Source of the DNA: Nymphaea colorata | Lineage: Eukaryota; Streptophyta; Magnoliopsida; Nymphaeales; Nymphaeaceae | Assembly: GCF_008831285.2 (NCBI RefSeq) | Contig: NC_045144.1 | Span: 11,263,672-11,327,671, forward strand | Length of the DNA stretch: 64,000 nucleotides | Reading direction: 5' to 3' | In this document: piece by piece, positions 1 to 12,900 of the stretch | Layout of the letters: the number at the start of each line of letters is the position of its first letter | Numbering within the stretch: the first letter of the stretch is position 1 | Notes under the pieces: generated by a model | Told to the model about the DNA's origin: nothing | Databases searched by the model: none | The model's input: only the letters and a program-made list of their open reading frames with translations | Translations under genes and position numbers: made by a program

Positions 1-886
1 GGGCAGTAGTAAGCTTGTCCTTCAGAGTTTGAAAACTCTTCTCACACTCTTCATTCTAAACAAACTTCACTCCTTTTCTCAATAGCTTAGTCATGAGCGT
101 AGCTTTTTTCGAAAAGTCTTGTATGAACCTACGATAGTATCATGCCAATCCCAAAAAGCTTTTAACCTTAGTTACACTGCACGGCGTCCTCCAGTCCTGT
201 ATAGCCGACACCTTAGTCAGGTCAACGGAAACTCCATCCTTCGAGATCACATGACCAAGGAAGTTTACGTTCTCTAGCCAAAATTCATATTTTGAGTATT
301 TGGCATATAACTTATGCTTGCGCAAAAGACCCAACACACTTCTCAAGTGATCTCTATGTTCTGCCTCACTCTCTGAGTACACTAAAATATCATCAACAAA
401 AACAATAACAAAACGATCCAGATAGTCTTGGAAAACCCGATTCATGAGGTCCATAAACGATGTGGGAGCATTAGTCAGCCCAAAAGGTATGACCCTGAAT
501 TCATAATGTCCATATCTAGTTCGAAAAGCAGTCTTAACAACATCTTCCTCTCGTATCAAGAGTTGATTATAACCTGTCTTCAGATCGATCTTGGAGAATA
601 CCTTTGCATTCTTGAGTTGATCAAACAAATCTTCAATTCTTGGAAGCGGATACTTATTCTTGATGGTGACTTGATTCAACATGCGGTAATCAATACACCA
701 ACGCATTGTTCCATCCTTCTTCTTAACAAACAAGACAGGTGCTCCCTAAGGTGACACACTAGGTCGGATGAAACCATTGTCTAAGAGCTCTTGCAATTGC
801 TTCTTCAATTCTTCTAACTCTGCTGGTGTCGTTCGGTATGGTGCCTTAGAGATAGGAGTTGTCCCTAGTGACAACTCTATCCTGAA
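1..886 (-). pseudogene. Gypsy reverse transcriptase (N-terminal and palm region), broken and truncated by the window
   Basis: The central ORF (733-140) carries the RT hallmarks in order: [51 protein letters not shown] and the catalytic FVDDILVYS, then [11 protein letters not shown]. In-frame stops occur just upstream (SP*GAPVLF, apparently TGG to TAG) and just downstream (LGLA*YYRRF, apparently GGA to TGA). The same frame then runs on to base 1 with RNase H-linker-like sequence. The enzyme copies element RNA to DNA. This copy is a pseudogene. Confidence 0.9.
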
Positions 887-1695
887 TTACACTTCTCGTG
901 TTGGAGGCAAACTTGACAGTTCCTCAGGAAACACATCGGGGCACTCACTCACTACAGCAACATCCTGTAACCTCACCGGTTCGGTCTCATTGGTCAACAC
1001 ATTGACCAAGAAAGCAACACATCCATTTTCTATCAAATGTTTAGCTTTTAAAGCAAACACCATTATCTTGCCAGTTTGACTAGCCTTACGAGCATGGAAT
1101 TCCACAGATTGCATCTCATTAGTCAACAATCGTATCTGTTTCTTCCTGAAATCTATATTAGCATAATGTGCATATAACCAATCCATGGCCAAAATCACAT
1201 CGAACTCACTGAGACTCATGATCACCAACTGTGCAGGTAAGTGATGTTGATGGATCTCCATGTCCACATCGCATGCATAGGGCTAACGACTTTTAAAACA
1301 TACGACATCTTCCTAGCCGACACTTCTAGTGAAGTAGCAAATCGACTAGATATAAATGAATGAGTCGCCCCTGCATCAAACAACACTTTAGCAACATGAG
1401 AACCAATAAGTAAAGTACCTTCAACAAGGTTGTGTGCCTGAAGCTCCTCCACAGTAGTCGCATAGACACGTCCAGTCGTCTGTCGCGCGTTAGAAGGACC
1501 AGCCTCAGGCTTCTTCAACTCTCTTTCTTTCTTTAAGGGGCAATCCTTGATGAAGTGCCCCATCCCTCCACAGTGTAAGCAAGCTCTGATCTCTCGATAG
1601 CACGGTTTCCCGAGGTGCACACGTGAGTAAGTGGGGCACTTCGGTGAGGTCGAAGAGGCCACTGACCCCTGTGTGGTCTCACTACGGTTTGGCAT
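887..1695 (-). pseudogene. Gypsy zinc knuckle and aspartic protease, broken
   Basis: A CCHC zinc knuckle (CLHCGGMGHFIKDC) is followed by the protease, whose active site reads LFDAGATHSFIS where the family normally has D-S/T-G; here the second residue is Ala. After a frameshift near 1250 the protease C-terminal part continues with FDVILAMDWL and IDFRKK. The protease would process the polyprotein in the virus-like particle. The changed active-site residue plus the frameshift suggest it is inactive. Confidence 0.8.
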
Positions 1696-1773
1696 GTTCC
1701 GCCTGAATGTTCTATCATCACGCCTCTCATAAGGCCTTGCCCTGCCTACAAAGTATAGGTGCTTGACCTGCGT

Positions 1774-2651
1774 TCACCCACCGTGTGATTGTTGGCCTGC
1801 CTTCCTGTGGTGATCCTTCTGTGTCCTTGCCCAGTCCTCTTCTATGCATCTTGCCATGGTGACCGCCTCGTCCAAGTCACGAGGTCTGCTTGTCAAGACC
1901 TTGCTTCGCAGTCCATCCCACAGCCCATGCACAAACTTGCTTGCTCTGGCCTCATCAGTAGTGTAGAGGTGCGGGCAATACACCTCCAAGTGTCGATATT
2001 TTGAAATGTATTCTTCCAGGCTCAGCTGATTTTACTGCAAATCAAGAAACTCTTGCATTTTCTTGTCTCTAGCATGCACTGGAAAGTAAGTGCTGAAGAA
2101 GGAATCTCTAAACTACTTCCAAGAGATTGACAGTTGACCCGCAAACAGGATCTCACTAGTCGATTGCCACCAATTCTTGGCATCACCCTTCAACAGATAA
2201 GAGCCATAGTTCACTTTGTCTTCTTCTGGCATCTTCAGAAGCCCAAAGATGCGTTCAACTTCCTCAATCCATTCTTTTGCCTTATCTGGATTACCTTCTC
2301 CTGTAAAGACAGGCGGCTGCATTGCCATAAACTGTTGGTATGACACCGATGGTACCCTCTCTTGAAGTGGCGCAGTGGTGTCTCCTGAAGGAGATGCATT
2401 GCTCCTTTGGTTACTGACCATCGACTGTACAAGAGAGGTCAGTGTTTGCAACATTGTCAGCATTATGGTATGTTGATCACTGGTGGAGTCTGCCTTGGTA
2501 GGGTTTGAGCACCCACACTAGTCTGGGCTTTCTGTTGCCCTGATGTACTGTCATCCACTGGGGTACGTGCATCAGAACGGGCCGGACCTGGCTCCCTTGG
2601 TGCCTCTGTAGACAGCCCAGCTCGCTTTTTACCCCTACATTGATATTCCAT
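1774..2651 (-). pseudogene. Gypsy gag (retrotransposon gag domain), broken
   Basis: Capsid-type gag. The likely start is the ATG at 2651 (MEYQCRGKKR). The reading passes a Gln/Pro/Ser-rich N-terminus, then the gag core with PPVFTGEGNPDKAKEWIEE and AKNWWQS, and then HLEVYCPHLYTTDEARASKF further on. The frame shifts near 2463 and a stop interrupts the core near 2035, so no full-length product is possible from this copy. The zinc-knuckle part follows immediately downstream in the same direction. Domain identity is clear from the ordered motifs; exact ends are estimates. Confidence 0.8.
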
Positions 2652-2871
2652 CTGTACAAACAAGAACCTTATTCTCAAATCCAGTCTATGACTAATCTCG
2701 CAAATCAAATCACGACGTGCATTAGCACGAAGTTCAAAACATAGATCACATTACGTACTTATACTTGAAAGAATCAAAACTACAATAACAATCTAATCAA
2801 ATAAATGCGTACCTGGGCAACACGACTTCACAGATAGACTTCAACTCACATCCATAGTGGGGTCTGTCATA

Positions 2872-2883
2872 GCTCTGATACCA
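2872..2883 (-). promoter_or_regulatory. Primer-binding site, initiator-Met tRNA type
   Basis: The minus strand reads TGGTATCAGAGC, the standard plant site complementary to the 3' end of initiator Met tRNA. It lies four bases after the LTR end and fixes the LTR boundary at 2888. Confidence 0.9.
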
Positions 2884-2887
2884 AAGC

Positions 2888-5835
2888 TGTCACACCCCAA
2901 CCTTTTTGACCCTCAAACGCATCTTTTTTTTAAACATAAAGCATTGAGGTGTGATGACACAATGATTCAAAGAGGGAGCTATGTCATTCAAAACAATGGG
3001 GCGAACTTTCATTTATATAACAATTTTGATTCATACAAAATCACATCTATGTGCATGACAAAAATACCCCAAACCATATAATTGATGTCTAACAAAAACA
3101 AGACATCAATACAATCAAACCGAGATGCACCGGCACTTTAAAAGAAAACAAAAACCCAAAACCTCTCAGTAGGACGTGAGTGAAGCCATCTGCTCAATCT
3201 GCTGCCCTAGGTCCGTCAAAACCTGAAAAAGGAAACAACTGAAGGCTTAGCCTTCGCAGTATGGCAACAAGCTAGGAAAATACCAAACCCTCTCAGGTAA
3301 GGCTCAAATATGAGAACAAACATCAAAACTATCTATCTTCATGTCGTGTCAGGGCACGACATGCAGAGACCACTCAAAGGCTACAATAACACAATTTTAA
3401 TCACATGCAAGGCATGCTTAAACATTTCATTTGCACTCATAAGCCCAACATTCACATGCACATCAATCTCATACATTCAATCATATACATTACATTTTCA
3501 TTAACTTTAGCGAATTAACAGTTCCTGTGGGTGCAACACAGGCACGTGCACACCGCAGGCGGCCTACAGCCGAGAGACAACCCCCGTGGTGTCCCAGAAC
3601 AGTATAGATCCATTTCATCCGCTGCAGTGGTAGAGCACTCATCCATGGATGTGTGAATTCCAAGGAGAGATACTCATCCTTCCCTAGGACACCCAGGTTG
3701 GGAAGGCGGGAGCCCAACGCTCCAAGCACAACACACAACAGAACCCTAGGGCTTTGCACCGCATGCGCTCTGAACAGGCGAGACCAGTGGCAAAAGCAGG
3801 ACGTCTCCCAACACATAGCCACATCCCATTGACCTCTCATCTCTTATTCATTCATTCTTATCATTATAATTACACATTCACAAGATGACTGGCTAGCTCA
3901 TGAGGTTGGTACACTTCACGAGTGCACCCACACCTCCAATTGCCTCTACACGAGGTCCACACATAACATTAACAGTCATTGCTAGCCATCATACAATACG
4001 GGTACAACTGCCCTTTAATTCATCCATTTGCATCATTGCCCCCGGCAATGTGTATGCAAAAAAATACAACATTCACATCAATTATCACATCAATCACATC
4101 TTTGAAAATTTTAGCCAAAACAACAGAGAGTAATCTCGATCTACGATTGGCTAGTAGCTGTCCTACGCAGTTATCATTCTAGGATGCTTTCTAATGCACA
4201 ATTGGGGTCGAGGAGACACTCGACTCGATGCCCCACCTCATTTATCCTAGACAGTTATTAATTCCAGCATGCACATGCAAATGTGTCACATTTTCAAAAC
4301 AAATTACTAATAACCTTTCAAAACAATTCATGTCATATATCAAATCATGTGCATGCATACATACATTCATTCACAAAACAATCAATCAATTCACATCACA
4401 ATCCCATGATCCCACGATCCTAGAAACACACATTCACACATTCACCCCAGGCAGAGATTTGCCTGGAATGCTGCCATACCTATGCCGCGCTCACAGAACT
4501 CTTCAAAATGCCTCGAGCTTCGAATCTGGTAGGTCAAGGTCGACGGGACGTGCCTGGTGTACCTGCAGACATAAACAAAAGATAAGATTTTTACTAATTA
4601 GCTTATCGATCCAAACAAATATAAAACAAAATCATTGAGGCGCATGTCATTACCTCAAGAAGGTGTCGACGGGTAGTGTCGACCTACAAGCCCTCTAATA
4701 GTCCACTTCCCAACCTCTTGCCGTTGCTTGCTGCTAAACGTCAAAACACAATACTTCGATCGATCCATCCTTAATACATTCTTAAATGCTTTCTATAGTT
4801 AAAGCATTTTCCCAAAAAAAAAACTCAATTTACATATTATTCTCCAACTAACACCGCAATACGCCCATTGACAAAATCATGTGCCGCGTGCTCACTAAGA
4901 CGGTTCTAAATCTTCCCTACAACCTCGCAATCTCTACCATGCTTCCCTATTGCTTCGAAAATCAACACCTCAAGCTTAACCATCGCTTCTCCAACATAAT
5001 TCTAAACTTTCCCCAAAAAGCCAAGTCGTTAACATGCCTCCCTAAACATCAAATTCTAACTTCTAGCATGCTCAAACAATAATTATACATGCTCCGAAGG
5101 AAAATATACAATAAAATAGGCGCAATTATGCCTTGCTCACCCCAAATTTAGTGTCCAAACTGCCGCAATGTTCTTGGCAGCCGCCTCAATCGTTCGAAAG
5201 GCCCCTAAACTGCTAGAATTTCTCAATGCCGCCACCACCAACGCCTTCACCCCGCTGCTATGTGGGGAAACAAATGTGTCCCCAAGCTGCACATTGACCA
5301 AAAAGCCCTAAACGAGTCAAAAATCGACCAAAGGGAGTTCAGACGGAGTGGAGAGATAGGCAGAGAGGGTAGGGCAGATAGAGAGGGGAGAGACGGTCGG
5401 AGATAGAGGGTTCAGACGGTGAGGGAAGTGTCTGTGCAGGACAGAGGAGGAGAAGAAGGAAGAGGAAGGAGGAAAAAGCGAGGGAGAAGGGAGAAGGAGG
5501 CGAGAGAAGGAGGGGAATGAGAGCTCGAGCAGGGAGGAGAGGGACAACGTGCGTGGAAGGAGAGAGCGCTGCAGAGAGGGAAGAATGCGCAGGAGAGAAG
5601 GGGAGAGGCAGACAGAGAGGGAGAGAGAGGGAGCTTACCCGCGTGTTGCTGCCACTGCCGTCGCTGCTGCTCAACCCACCGCCCTATTCTTCTCTGAGTT
5701 GCAGTCGTGGCTGAAGGAGAAACGCAGAGGGAAAACAAGGGAGAAGGGGACGGCGTCGAGTTCCTTACACGCGTGGAGCTTGGGTCTGGGTCTGGACCCT
5801 GACCCGACTCGACCTACAAAAAGCCGAGCGTTACA
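2888..5835 (-). repeat. 5' LTR of the gypsy element (about 2948 bp)
   Basis: On the minus strand it begins TGTAACGCTCGG and ends GGGGTGTGACA, next to the primer site. The same LTR family recurs as a solo copy at 50139-52786 and as a fragment at 48531-48816. A strongly strand-asymmetric block (purine-rich on plus, pyrimidine-rich on minus) at about 5339-5640 has a CT-rich counterpart in the solo LTR at about 50380-50600, so it is a conserved part of the LTR rather than a gene. ORFs across this LTR look non-coding. Confidence 0.85.
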
Positions 5836-6474
5836 AACCGCCAGTCTATTTATCATGTTGAAAGCCTCCTCAAGATCAGGAAAATCAAACCCTGTAAGCA
5901 TTATTTGTGCCTTGGCTACAGAATAATTTGATGATAGTCCAGCAAGAAATTTAACAACTATCATTTGCTCCATGTGAGATTTGAGACAATGTTTGTAAGG
6001 AGGTTTTAAAGAGTTTATCTTTCATAATTAAACTTTAATTTGGTAAAATATTCAGTTAAATCCATGTCACCTTGTTGCATTTGTAATAGTTCTTGCTGAA
6101 CCTGAAGAATTTTGCTGATGTTCTTGTCTTGAGAGTATGTCACCTGAGCAAATTCCACATATCTTTAGTTGTGTTATAATAGCAAAGACCAGCGGCAATA
6201 TGAGGTTGAATGTTATTCATAAGCCACGCACTAATTATATTGTTTTCTTCCTCCCACCGTGCATACTTGCCAACCTTTTCTGTTGGTTCATCTTCTTCTA
6301 ATTTATATTTCTTTCCATGTCCAACGATTGATAACATGAAAGTTCTAGCCCAAACATCATAATTGGATCCATCGAGTTTGATAGTAGATCCAAAAAAGGA
6401 TTTGAGAATGCTTTGTACTCTACCCCAGCCTCAGTTGGCTGATTTCTAGGTTCATGTTGTAGATTTGCAGCCAT
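5836..6474 (-). pseudogene. Copia gag N-terminal half, frameshifted
   Basis: The ATG at 6474 starts MAANLQHEPRNQPTEAG. Downstream, in shifted frames, are EDEPTEKVGKYARWEEENN and NTTKDMWNLLR, then FLAGLSSNYSVAKAQIM and AFNMINRLAV, where the gypsy LTR cuts in. The parts align in order with the gag relic at 13601-14583 ([34 protein letters not shown]). Gag would form the particle shell; frame changes and truncation make this copy non-functional. Confidence 0.75.
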
Positions 6475-7133
6475 GACAAGCCCTTGAAGATAAACGAATA
6501 TGGACTTTCACAACAGACTGAATCTAACTTAAAAATGTCGTGAAGTTAACTTGCCTTAAATAAGAATACCCACTGCTATTCCACGACTGAATATTAATAT
6601 TAATGCTGTCATTATTTATGCACCTCCACTATAGCAAAATTCTACAGCGACAACACCAAAACACAAAGAAAATTTCTGATTTGCAGTACCCTATTTCTGC
6701 AACATCACCGCACACTTTGAAATTCCACGACAAGCATAAAGAGGCGGCAAAGGTAACATACTAAATCTGTCGACAACAACAATGCATAAGGAAGATTTCA
6801 GACTTGCAACACCCCGACCATCTCTGCAGTTTCACACCAATAGTATAGTTGCAGGAAAAATTTTTGATATATATTTATCTTCAGCGATCACCTGCTGTCT
6901 ACACATGCTAAAAACTTTACCACCGACTGTAATCAATATGGGTTAGGGTTTTTTTATCACATTTACATATTTATGATCAAAACCCTAACCCTCGACAGGC
7001 TGAGAAATACCTTTTGTTTTCAGTCAAAAGAGAGAGATAGCACCCAAACTTTGATGAAGAAGGAGAATAACGAGGGAGCTTGCTGGTTTAGAACGACATC
7101 AGCAAGATCCCAATACTATCCGCTCTGATACCA

Positions 7134-7375
7134 TGTTGAACTTCACTATCGAATCCGCAAGAATGAAGACGTAGAGGGTAGAACTGTTGAGAGAAGGTAG
7201 AGACAAGAGAAGAAGAGAGAAGAGATGAGAGAGAGAAGAGCGCTCGTTAATTCCTTATGGCTCCCACACTTCTTATTTAATAAAAAGAACTAATTAGGGT
7301 TAAGTATAACCCTTTACATAAAGAGTCCAATAAGTATTGAAAAATTCAAAGAACTACCTAATAAAAGTTTCAACA
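7134..7375 (-). repeat. 5' LTR of the copia relic (242 bp)
   Basis: The ends show the inverted TG...CA structure (plus strand tgttgaac ... gtttcaaca), and the primer-binding site abuts it at 7122-7133. The flanking five bases, ttgca (7376-7380), are the expected target-site duplicate; the partner is outside the window. Confidence 0.75.
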
Positions 7376-7438
7376 TTGCAGAAAACATAAACATAACAAC
7401 TTTTCAACATACCTATTTGTAGGCAGACGACAAATTTA

Positions 7439-7441
<3 letters not shown>

Positions 7442-7507
<66 letters not shown>
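7442..7507. repeat. (TA)n microsatellite
   Basis: An uninterrupted run of about 33 TA dinucleotides. The surrounding 7376-7790 sequence shows no gene. Confidence 0.95.
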
Positions 7508-7512
<5 letters not shown>

Positions 7513-7789
7513 GCTTAAATATTTATCTATCTAGCAACCAACAAATTTCAGTCGCAGACCAGGCATTCGTTTCCCCATATGGACATCTTATCTTAATGAG
7601 GTGAAAGGCCATTGCCTCCCAACCCTGGGAACGCCTTTTTTTTTTTCTTTAACAGGGAAAACACAATTTGCTTTGGAGCAAAATATATATAGTTTCATGC
7701 AAGCAGGGGGATTCCACGAAGTCTTAGCATGCCTCACAAATCCAGTCATACCATTGCGTTTGGAATGCCCAAAATCAATTTTTTTTATT

Positions 7790-7949
7790 TTGTGTCGCTG
7801 AAAACCGTCGCATAAGGTACATTTAAACAACCACTTGCTTGGTGAAGATATTTGGCAATGTAATGCATCTTTTAATGGTTTTTAGCGATACAGAATAAAT
7901 AATATTAACCATCCAACCATGGAGGCAGCTGACTGATTGTAATTTTCTC

Positions 7950-7989
<40 letters not shown>

Positions 7990-8311
7990 TTGGTGAAACT
8001 GAAATCAGCTTGGTAACATCTATTGTTGGATTGGTTTTTTAATATTTTGCAATGCTAAAAACAGACGTAAAGTGTGCGTTATATGACTTAAAGATCATCA
8101 ACTGTCGTTGCTGAATGGACTAATTGTGACAGTTTTTTACATCTTAAAATGTAAAAAAAATATATGGCAATGGATGTTGGCCAGTATCAGCTACTTTTAT
8201 GACCGGATGAGTTTTTTTTTGCTTTGTCTCATGAAAAACTATCATAAAAGATGTACTCTATCGCTAAAAGTGTGGCCAAGCGTCGTCGCAAATGCACCTT
8301 TAGCAGTAGTG
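7790..8311 (-). mobile_element. Possible CACTA-type DNA transposon fragment (one terminus)
   Basis: Read on the minus strand from 8311 the sequence begins CACTACTGCTAAAGGTGC, followed by TTTGCGACGACG and TTTTAGCGAT. This matches the CACTA 5-base terminus plus GCGACG-type subterminal motifs of plant En/Spm elements. Similar motifs recur inward (cgctgaaaaccgtcgc at about 7797, tttttagcgatac at about 7878). No opposite CACTA end or transposase was found, so this is a fragment or an internally deleted copy. Identification rests on one end only. Confidence 0.4.
7951..7988. repeat. Compound (TA)n(TG)n microsatellite
   Basis: A run of TA followed by a run of TG/GT, visible directly. It lies inside the putative CACTA fragment. 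Confidence 0.9.
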
Positions 8312-8379
8312 TTTAAGGACGTAATTTTTTTTTAAAAAGAAAAAGCCAACCAGGTACGGAAATAACCTGTTGTTTTCCA

Positions 8380-9577
<1,198 letters not shown>

Positions 9578-9904
9578 TTAATTACCACATAAATTTGAAC
9601 ATAAACTGAAGCAGCCAAGACATGCAAATGCAGCACAGTACTGGGTAACCGCTATAGTGCAATCATTCCATGAGTGTGCAAATGTGCTCCCCACATCTGG
9701 ACCACAGCACGTGCAAGTGCAATCTCCAAATACACTCATATTGCAACAATTAACTCCCTTGCCAGAGTCTGTTGATCCATGTGCTTCGTCAGATAAAATT
9801 AGGATGTTCTTATCAGTCGCCATGACATTGCCAAAACCAACATGCAGGCCATGCACTAGGCAAGGTTTAACATGCTTGGATTTAGGAAAATGGACCTCCT
9901 TCCC
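9578..9904 (-). CDS. VWA gene last exon: Cys-rich C-terminus and stop
   Basis: Acceptor ATGAAACAG, then 108 codons and TAA. Encodes [16 protein letters not shown], then a cysteine-rich tail with [30 protein letters not shown] and CSNLCGN. Plant family members end in the same kind of Cys cluster (NCC, CCC, FTQLCAALACF-like). The ATG at 9913 belongs to the acceptor region and is not a start. A small exon between this and exon e could have been missed. Confidence 0.8.
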   Translation of the reverse strand, partial: GKEVHFPKSKHVKPCLVHGLHVGFGNVMATDKNILILSDEAHGSTDSGKGVNCCNMSVFGDCTCTCCGPDVGSTFAHSWNDCTIAVTQYCAAFACLGCFSLCSNLCGN

Positions 9905-12900
9905 CTGTTTCATGCATATGATTAAGATTTAAGACCATGGCCACGACATTAGGATGGTATATGACATAAAAAGTGAAACAAACTAATTATCCAGTCCATA
10001 ATTTAAAAAATTATATTGTTGGAAAGCCATTTCATCATTGCATAAGTTCAAATCAAGGAGGTCAGAATACATGTTAGAATACATAAAAGAATAAGACAAA
10101 CCCTGAAAAGGAGTCTTGTTTTTGTACAAAAACAATGGTCTCGCCACCAAGAAAATGAAGTACAATATTCAAAAGAGTAAATACAAGACCCCAAGTGCAC
10201 TAAGGCACAAAAAACAAAGCTTCAATCATCTTTCCAGTGAAAATGCTTGTTAGATGAATGAATTGCAAGAAGGTAGTAATCAAATCTTTATTCACAAAGG
10301 AGGACTACCCATTGTGACTGTTTGAAGGTAGTAATCAATTCTCTCCTTTTATTTTTCTATTTTTCTGTTTCAGCTGAACTTTCAGCCATAATAAGAGACT
10401 AAATCCAGTGTGGCCAGTGTGCCATTTTGTATTCATTTTCTCATTAATGTAATTGCCATGAGATTTCAGTTGTAGCTGAGTGTTTGCAAACTCTGTCTTT
10501 TTGTCTTCACTGATTATATGTCTGATATGTTTTATAGACTGACGATTTTGAGCTAGTCCAATAGCTTTTTTGTTATATTGTCATAGTAATGACCAAATTG
10601 CCATAAATAGAACGAAAACAAAAGCAAAAAATTGGCAGCAAAACCAAAAAAGAAGCAAATTGTGCATATTGCTGTAATCTTTTGTTTAAGAGGGGCACGG
10701 CTGTGAGCCCCAAAGATAAAAACGGTAGGTGCATTATACTTTTCCATGTGTGTAGAAACACATGTACACATCACATTTTTATAGTAATCTAAATAGTGTG
10801 AGCCTCCATTAGTATTACAGGAAAATTTTGCATTAAATAATAGAAAAGGTGTCACTTACTTGTGTTACTGATGTCTTCTTTTCACTTGCCTGTAACAATG
10901 TCATCTGTGTAAATTCACAGGGAATGCTGCTTTGCATGCTAATTGTTGTGACCTGAAAAAATGAAAAAAATCACATAAATAAGCACATTGATCCACACTT
11001 TTTTTCTCAAACATGATTCACAGGAATAGCACTCTCTCGTAATCACAACAAATGCTATAGATGTTAGCATTGTAAGTTGGAGTAGTCATAGAACTGACAA
11101 CTTCATTCAGAAAAGTGACTAACTCCTTTTACGTTAGGCCTGAAGTCACAGCATCCACTAATATGATGCTCCCAAATTATTTTAAAAGAATAAATAGCTA
11201 TGGTGACATCTGTTAGACATCTTTTTCTCCCACAAGTAGGATGAGCCCAACTCATGTGATGAAGTGTATAAGAAATCTCCAGAAATGTTGGCAGCCAGGA
11301 AACAAGAGAGGAAGAGGAAGGAGGGGCTAGAATATCACATCTTCAATAAGAAAGATGTGATCAGCTTCATTACTTATTAAAAAACACTGCTAATTGGCCA
11401 AGTAACATAATAACCTTATGAAGAATAGATATTTACATAAGTGTACACATGTAGGACTAGATTGGATTCATATCCAGATACTAAAAACAACAATATACAA
11501 AGAATATAAATGTGTTGACATTGTGATACACCTTTTGGAAAAGCACCCCATCTTAAGATCAAAATGGCTCTAATACTATGTGAGAGCTCCAAATATGTTG
11601 ACAGCAAGGAAATGAGAGAAGAGGAAAGAGATGCCAGATATATTCAAATGAAAGCAATGGTGATCTGTTTCATTGCTTATATAAAAAATGCATTGTAGTA
11701 ATTGACCAACTACAGTAATGCCCTTATGAAGAAAGAGTACTTACATAGTGTGTATACATATAATAAGTGGATGGGTTGGATTCACAACAAAATCTAAAAA
11801 ATAAAAGACAAACTATATGCACAAACTAATATACATGTCTCCTAACAAAGTGGACCTAACTCTGCCATACTAATATACAATCTCTCAGTTTCTGGCATCT
11901 TACCTGATCCACCAACTCATTGCTTCCAGAAAACCAGGCGCTAGCTGTTAATATGTCTATTTGTTGTTTTGCCATCACCTAACAGGATATTCATACAATA
12001 AAAGTAGATATTTGAGAAATAAGAAATAGAAAACTGTAGTCACTGCTAGTATTATCTATTGAAGAACTAAATTGGCACAGACAGCAGTCTTTTTAGGAGT
12101 AGTAAATCAGTAATATCACATTATCATCAACAAGTTGCTGACATTCTACTTTTTGTTTGGCTATCACCTGACAGGACACCAATGCAACATGAGTAGACAT
12201 TAAGAAACAAGAAATACAACATTGTAGTTACTATGAGTGTTCTCTATGGAGATAGATAATGACAGAAAAGCACTTATTATTTAATACTAAATCAGTTAGA
12301 TCACATGTCAAAAAAATAACTTGCTAAAATTCTGAACAGGAAAAAGAAAAGCAGAACCTTAGGTTGCAGACCATATCATTATGTTTAGAATTAAGCAAAG
12401 GATATAAAAGAAAACAAGGTAAAGGTGCACGAATTGGAACAATCATCTTTTAAGCCTAATAATTGTGTTGATAGCTACTAGTGCAATCAGGTAATCATTG
12501 AGAATGATGGAAGATAAATCAAAAGAGACAAGACTCATTAACCCTAATTTCCCCTTAGGTAGATATTTGCAAAAGTTACTAGGAGGTCCAATGTATTATG
12601 GAAAAAATAATAAAAGGGAACAAATGACTAACAAATATTTCAAACTACTACCTAGACAATATTTCTTTCGACACTTTCCTTAAAGTTGGAGTACAGATAT
12701 CTATCATGCTCAGCTTATCACAACACTTCTGGAAGCATATCCATAAATATCACGATATTTACCATAAAAACAAGAAAAACGATCAAAATGGCAAAAATAT
12801 CACGATGTTTGCAAAATATTGCCAAAAAATAAAAATCATGTTTTTATCGCGATTTTTTGTCACTACCTAAACCTGCGCTCAAACAGGGGCATTTTTGGTA

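Larger units (their letters stand above)
1..5835 (-). mobile_element. Ty3/gypsy LTR retrotransposon, partial (5' LTR, gag, protease, RT)
   Basis: Reading the minus strand from 5835 down: a 2.95-kb 5' LTR, a primer-binding site, gag, a zinc knuckle, an aspartic protease and the start of reverse transcriptase, which runs off the window at base 1. The order protease then RT, with integrase not yet reached, is the gypsy order. The element sits inside a copia gag relic whose reading resumes at 5836. Several in-frame stops and frameshifts make this copy defective. The very long LTR and the LTR end GGGGTGTGACA recall Tekay/Del-type chromoviruses, but the integrase chromodomain is outside the window, so the lineage is inference. 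Confidence 0.9.
5836..7375 (-). mobile_element. Ty1/copia relic: 5' LTR, leader and gag, cut by the gypsy insertion
   Basis: On the minus strand an LTR (7375-7134), a primer site (7133-7122, TGGTATCAGAGC), a leader of about 650 nt and a gag relic (from 6474) are seen; at 5836 the gypsy LTR interrupts gag. The rest of this element should lie left of the window. The LTR is short (242 bp), starts TGTTGAAAC and ends TTCAACA. Gag resembles the copies at 13.6 and 42.6 kb (family C of this annotation). Confidence 0.8.

Noticed and set aside
5317-5738. Several overlapping ORFs on both strands in a purine/pyrimidine-rich block
   Set aside because: They lie inside the gypsy LTR, are pure low complexity (Ser/Leu/Pro or Arg/Glu runs), and the block recurs as a CT-rich stretch in the solo LTR without conserved frames.
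7588-7830. ORFs of 66-80 codons on both strands
   Set aside because: AT-rich, with poly-T-derived Lys/Phe runs, no domain and no splice context.
9657-9932. Plus-strand ORF of 91 codons
   Set aside because: It is the opposite strand of the last VWA-gene exon; the minus reading has family motifs, this one has none.
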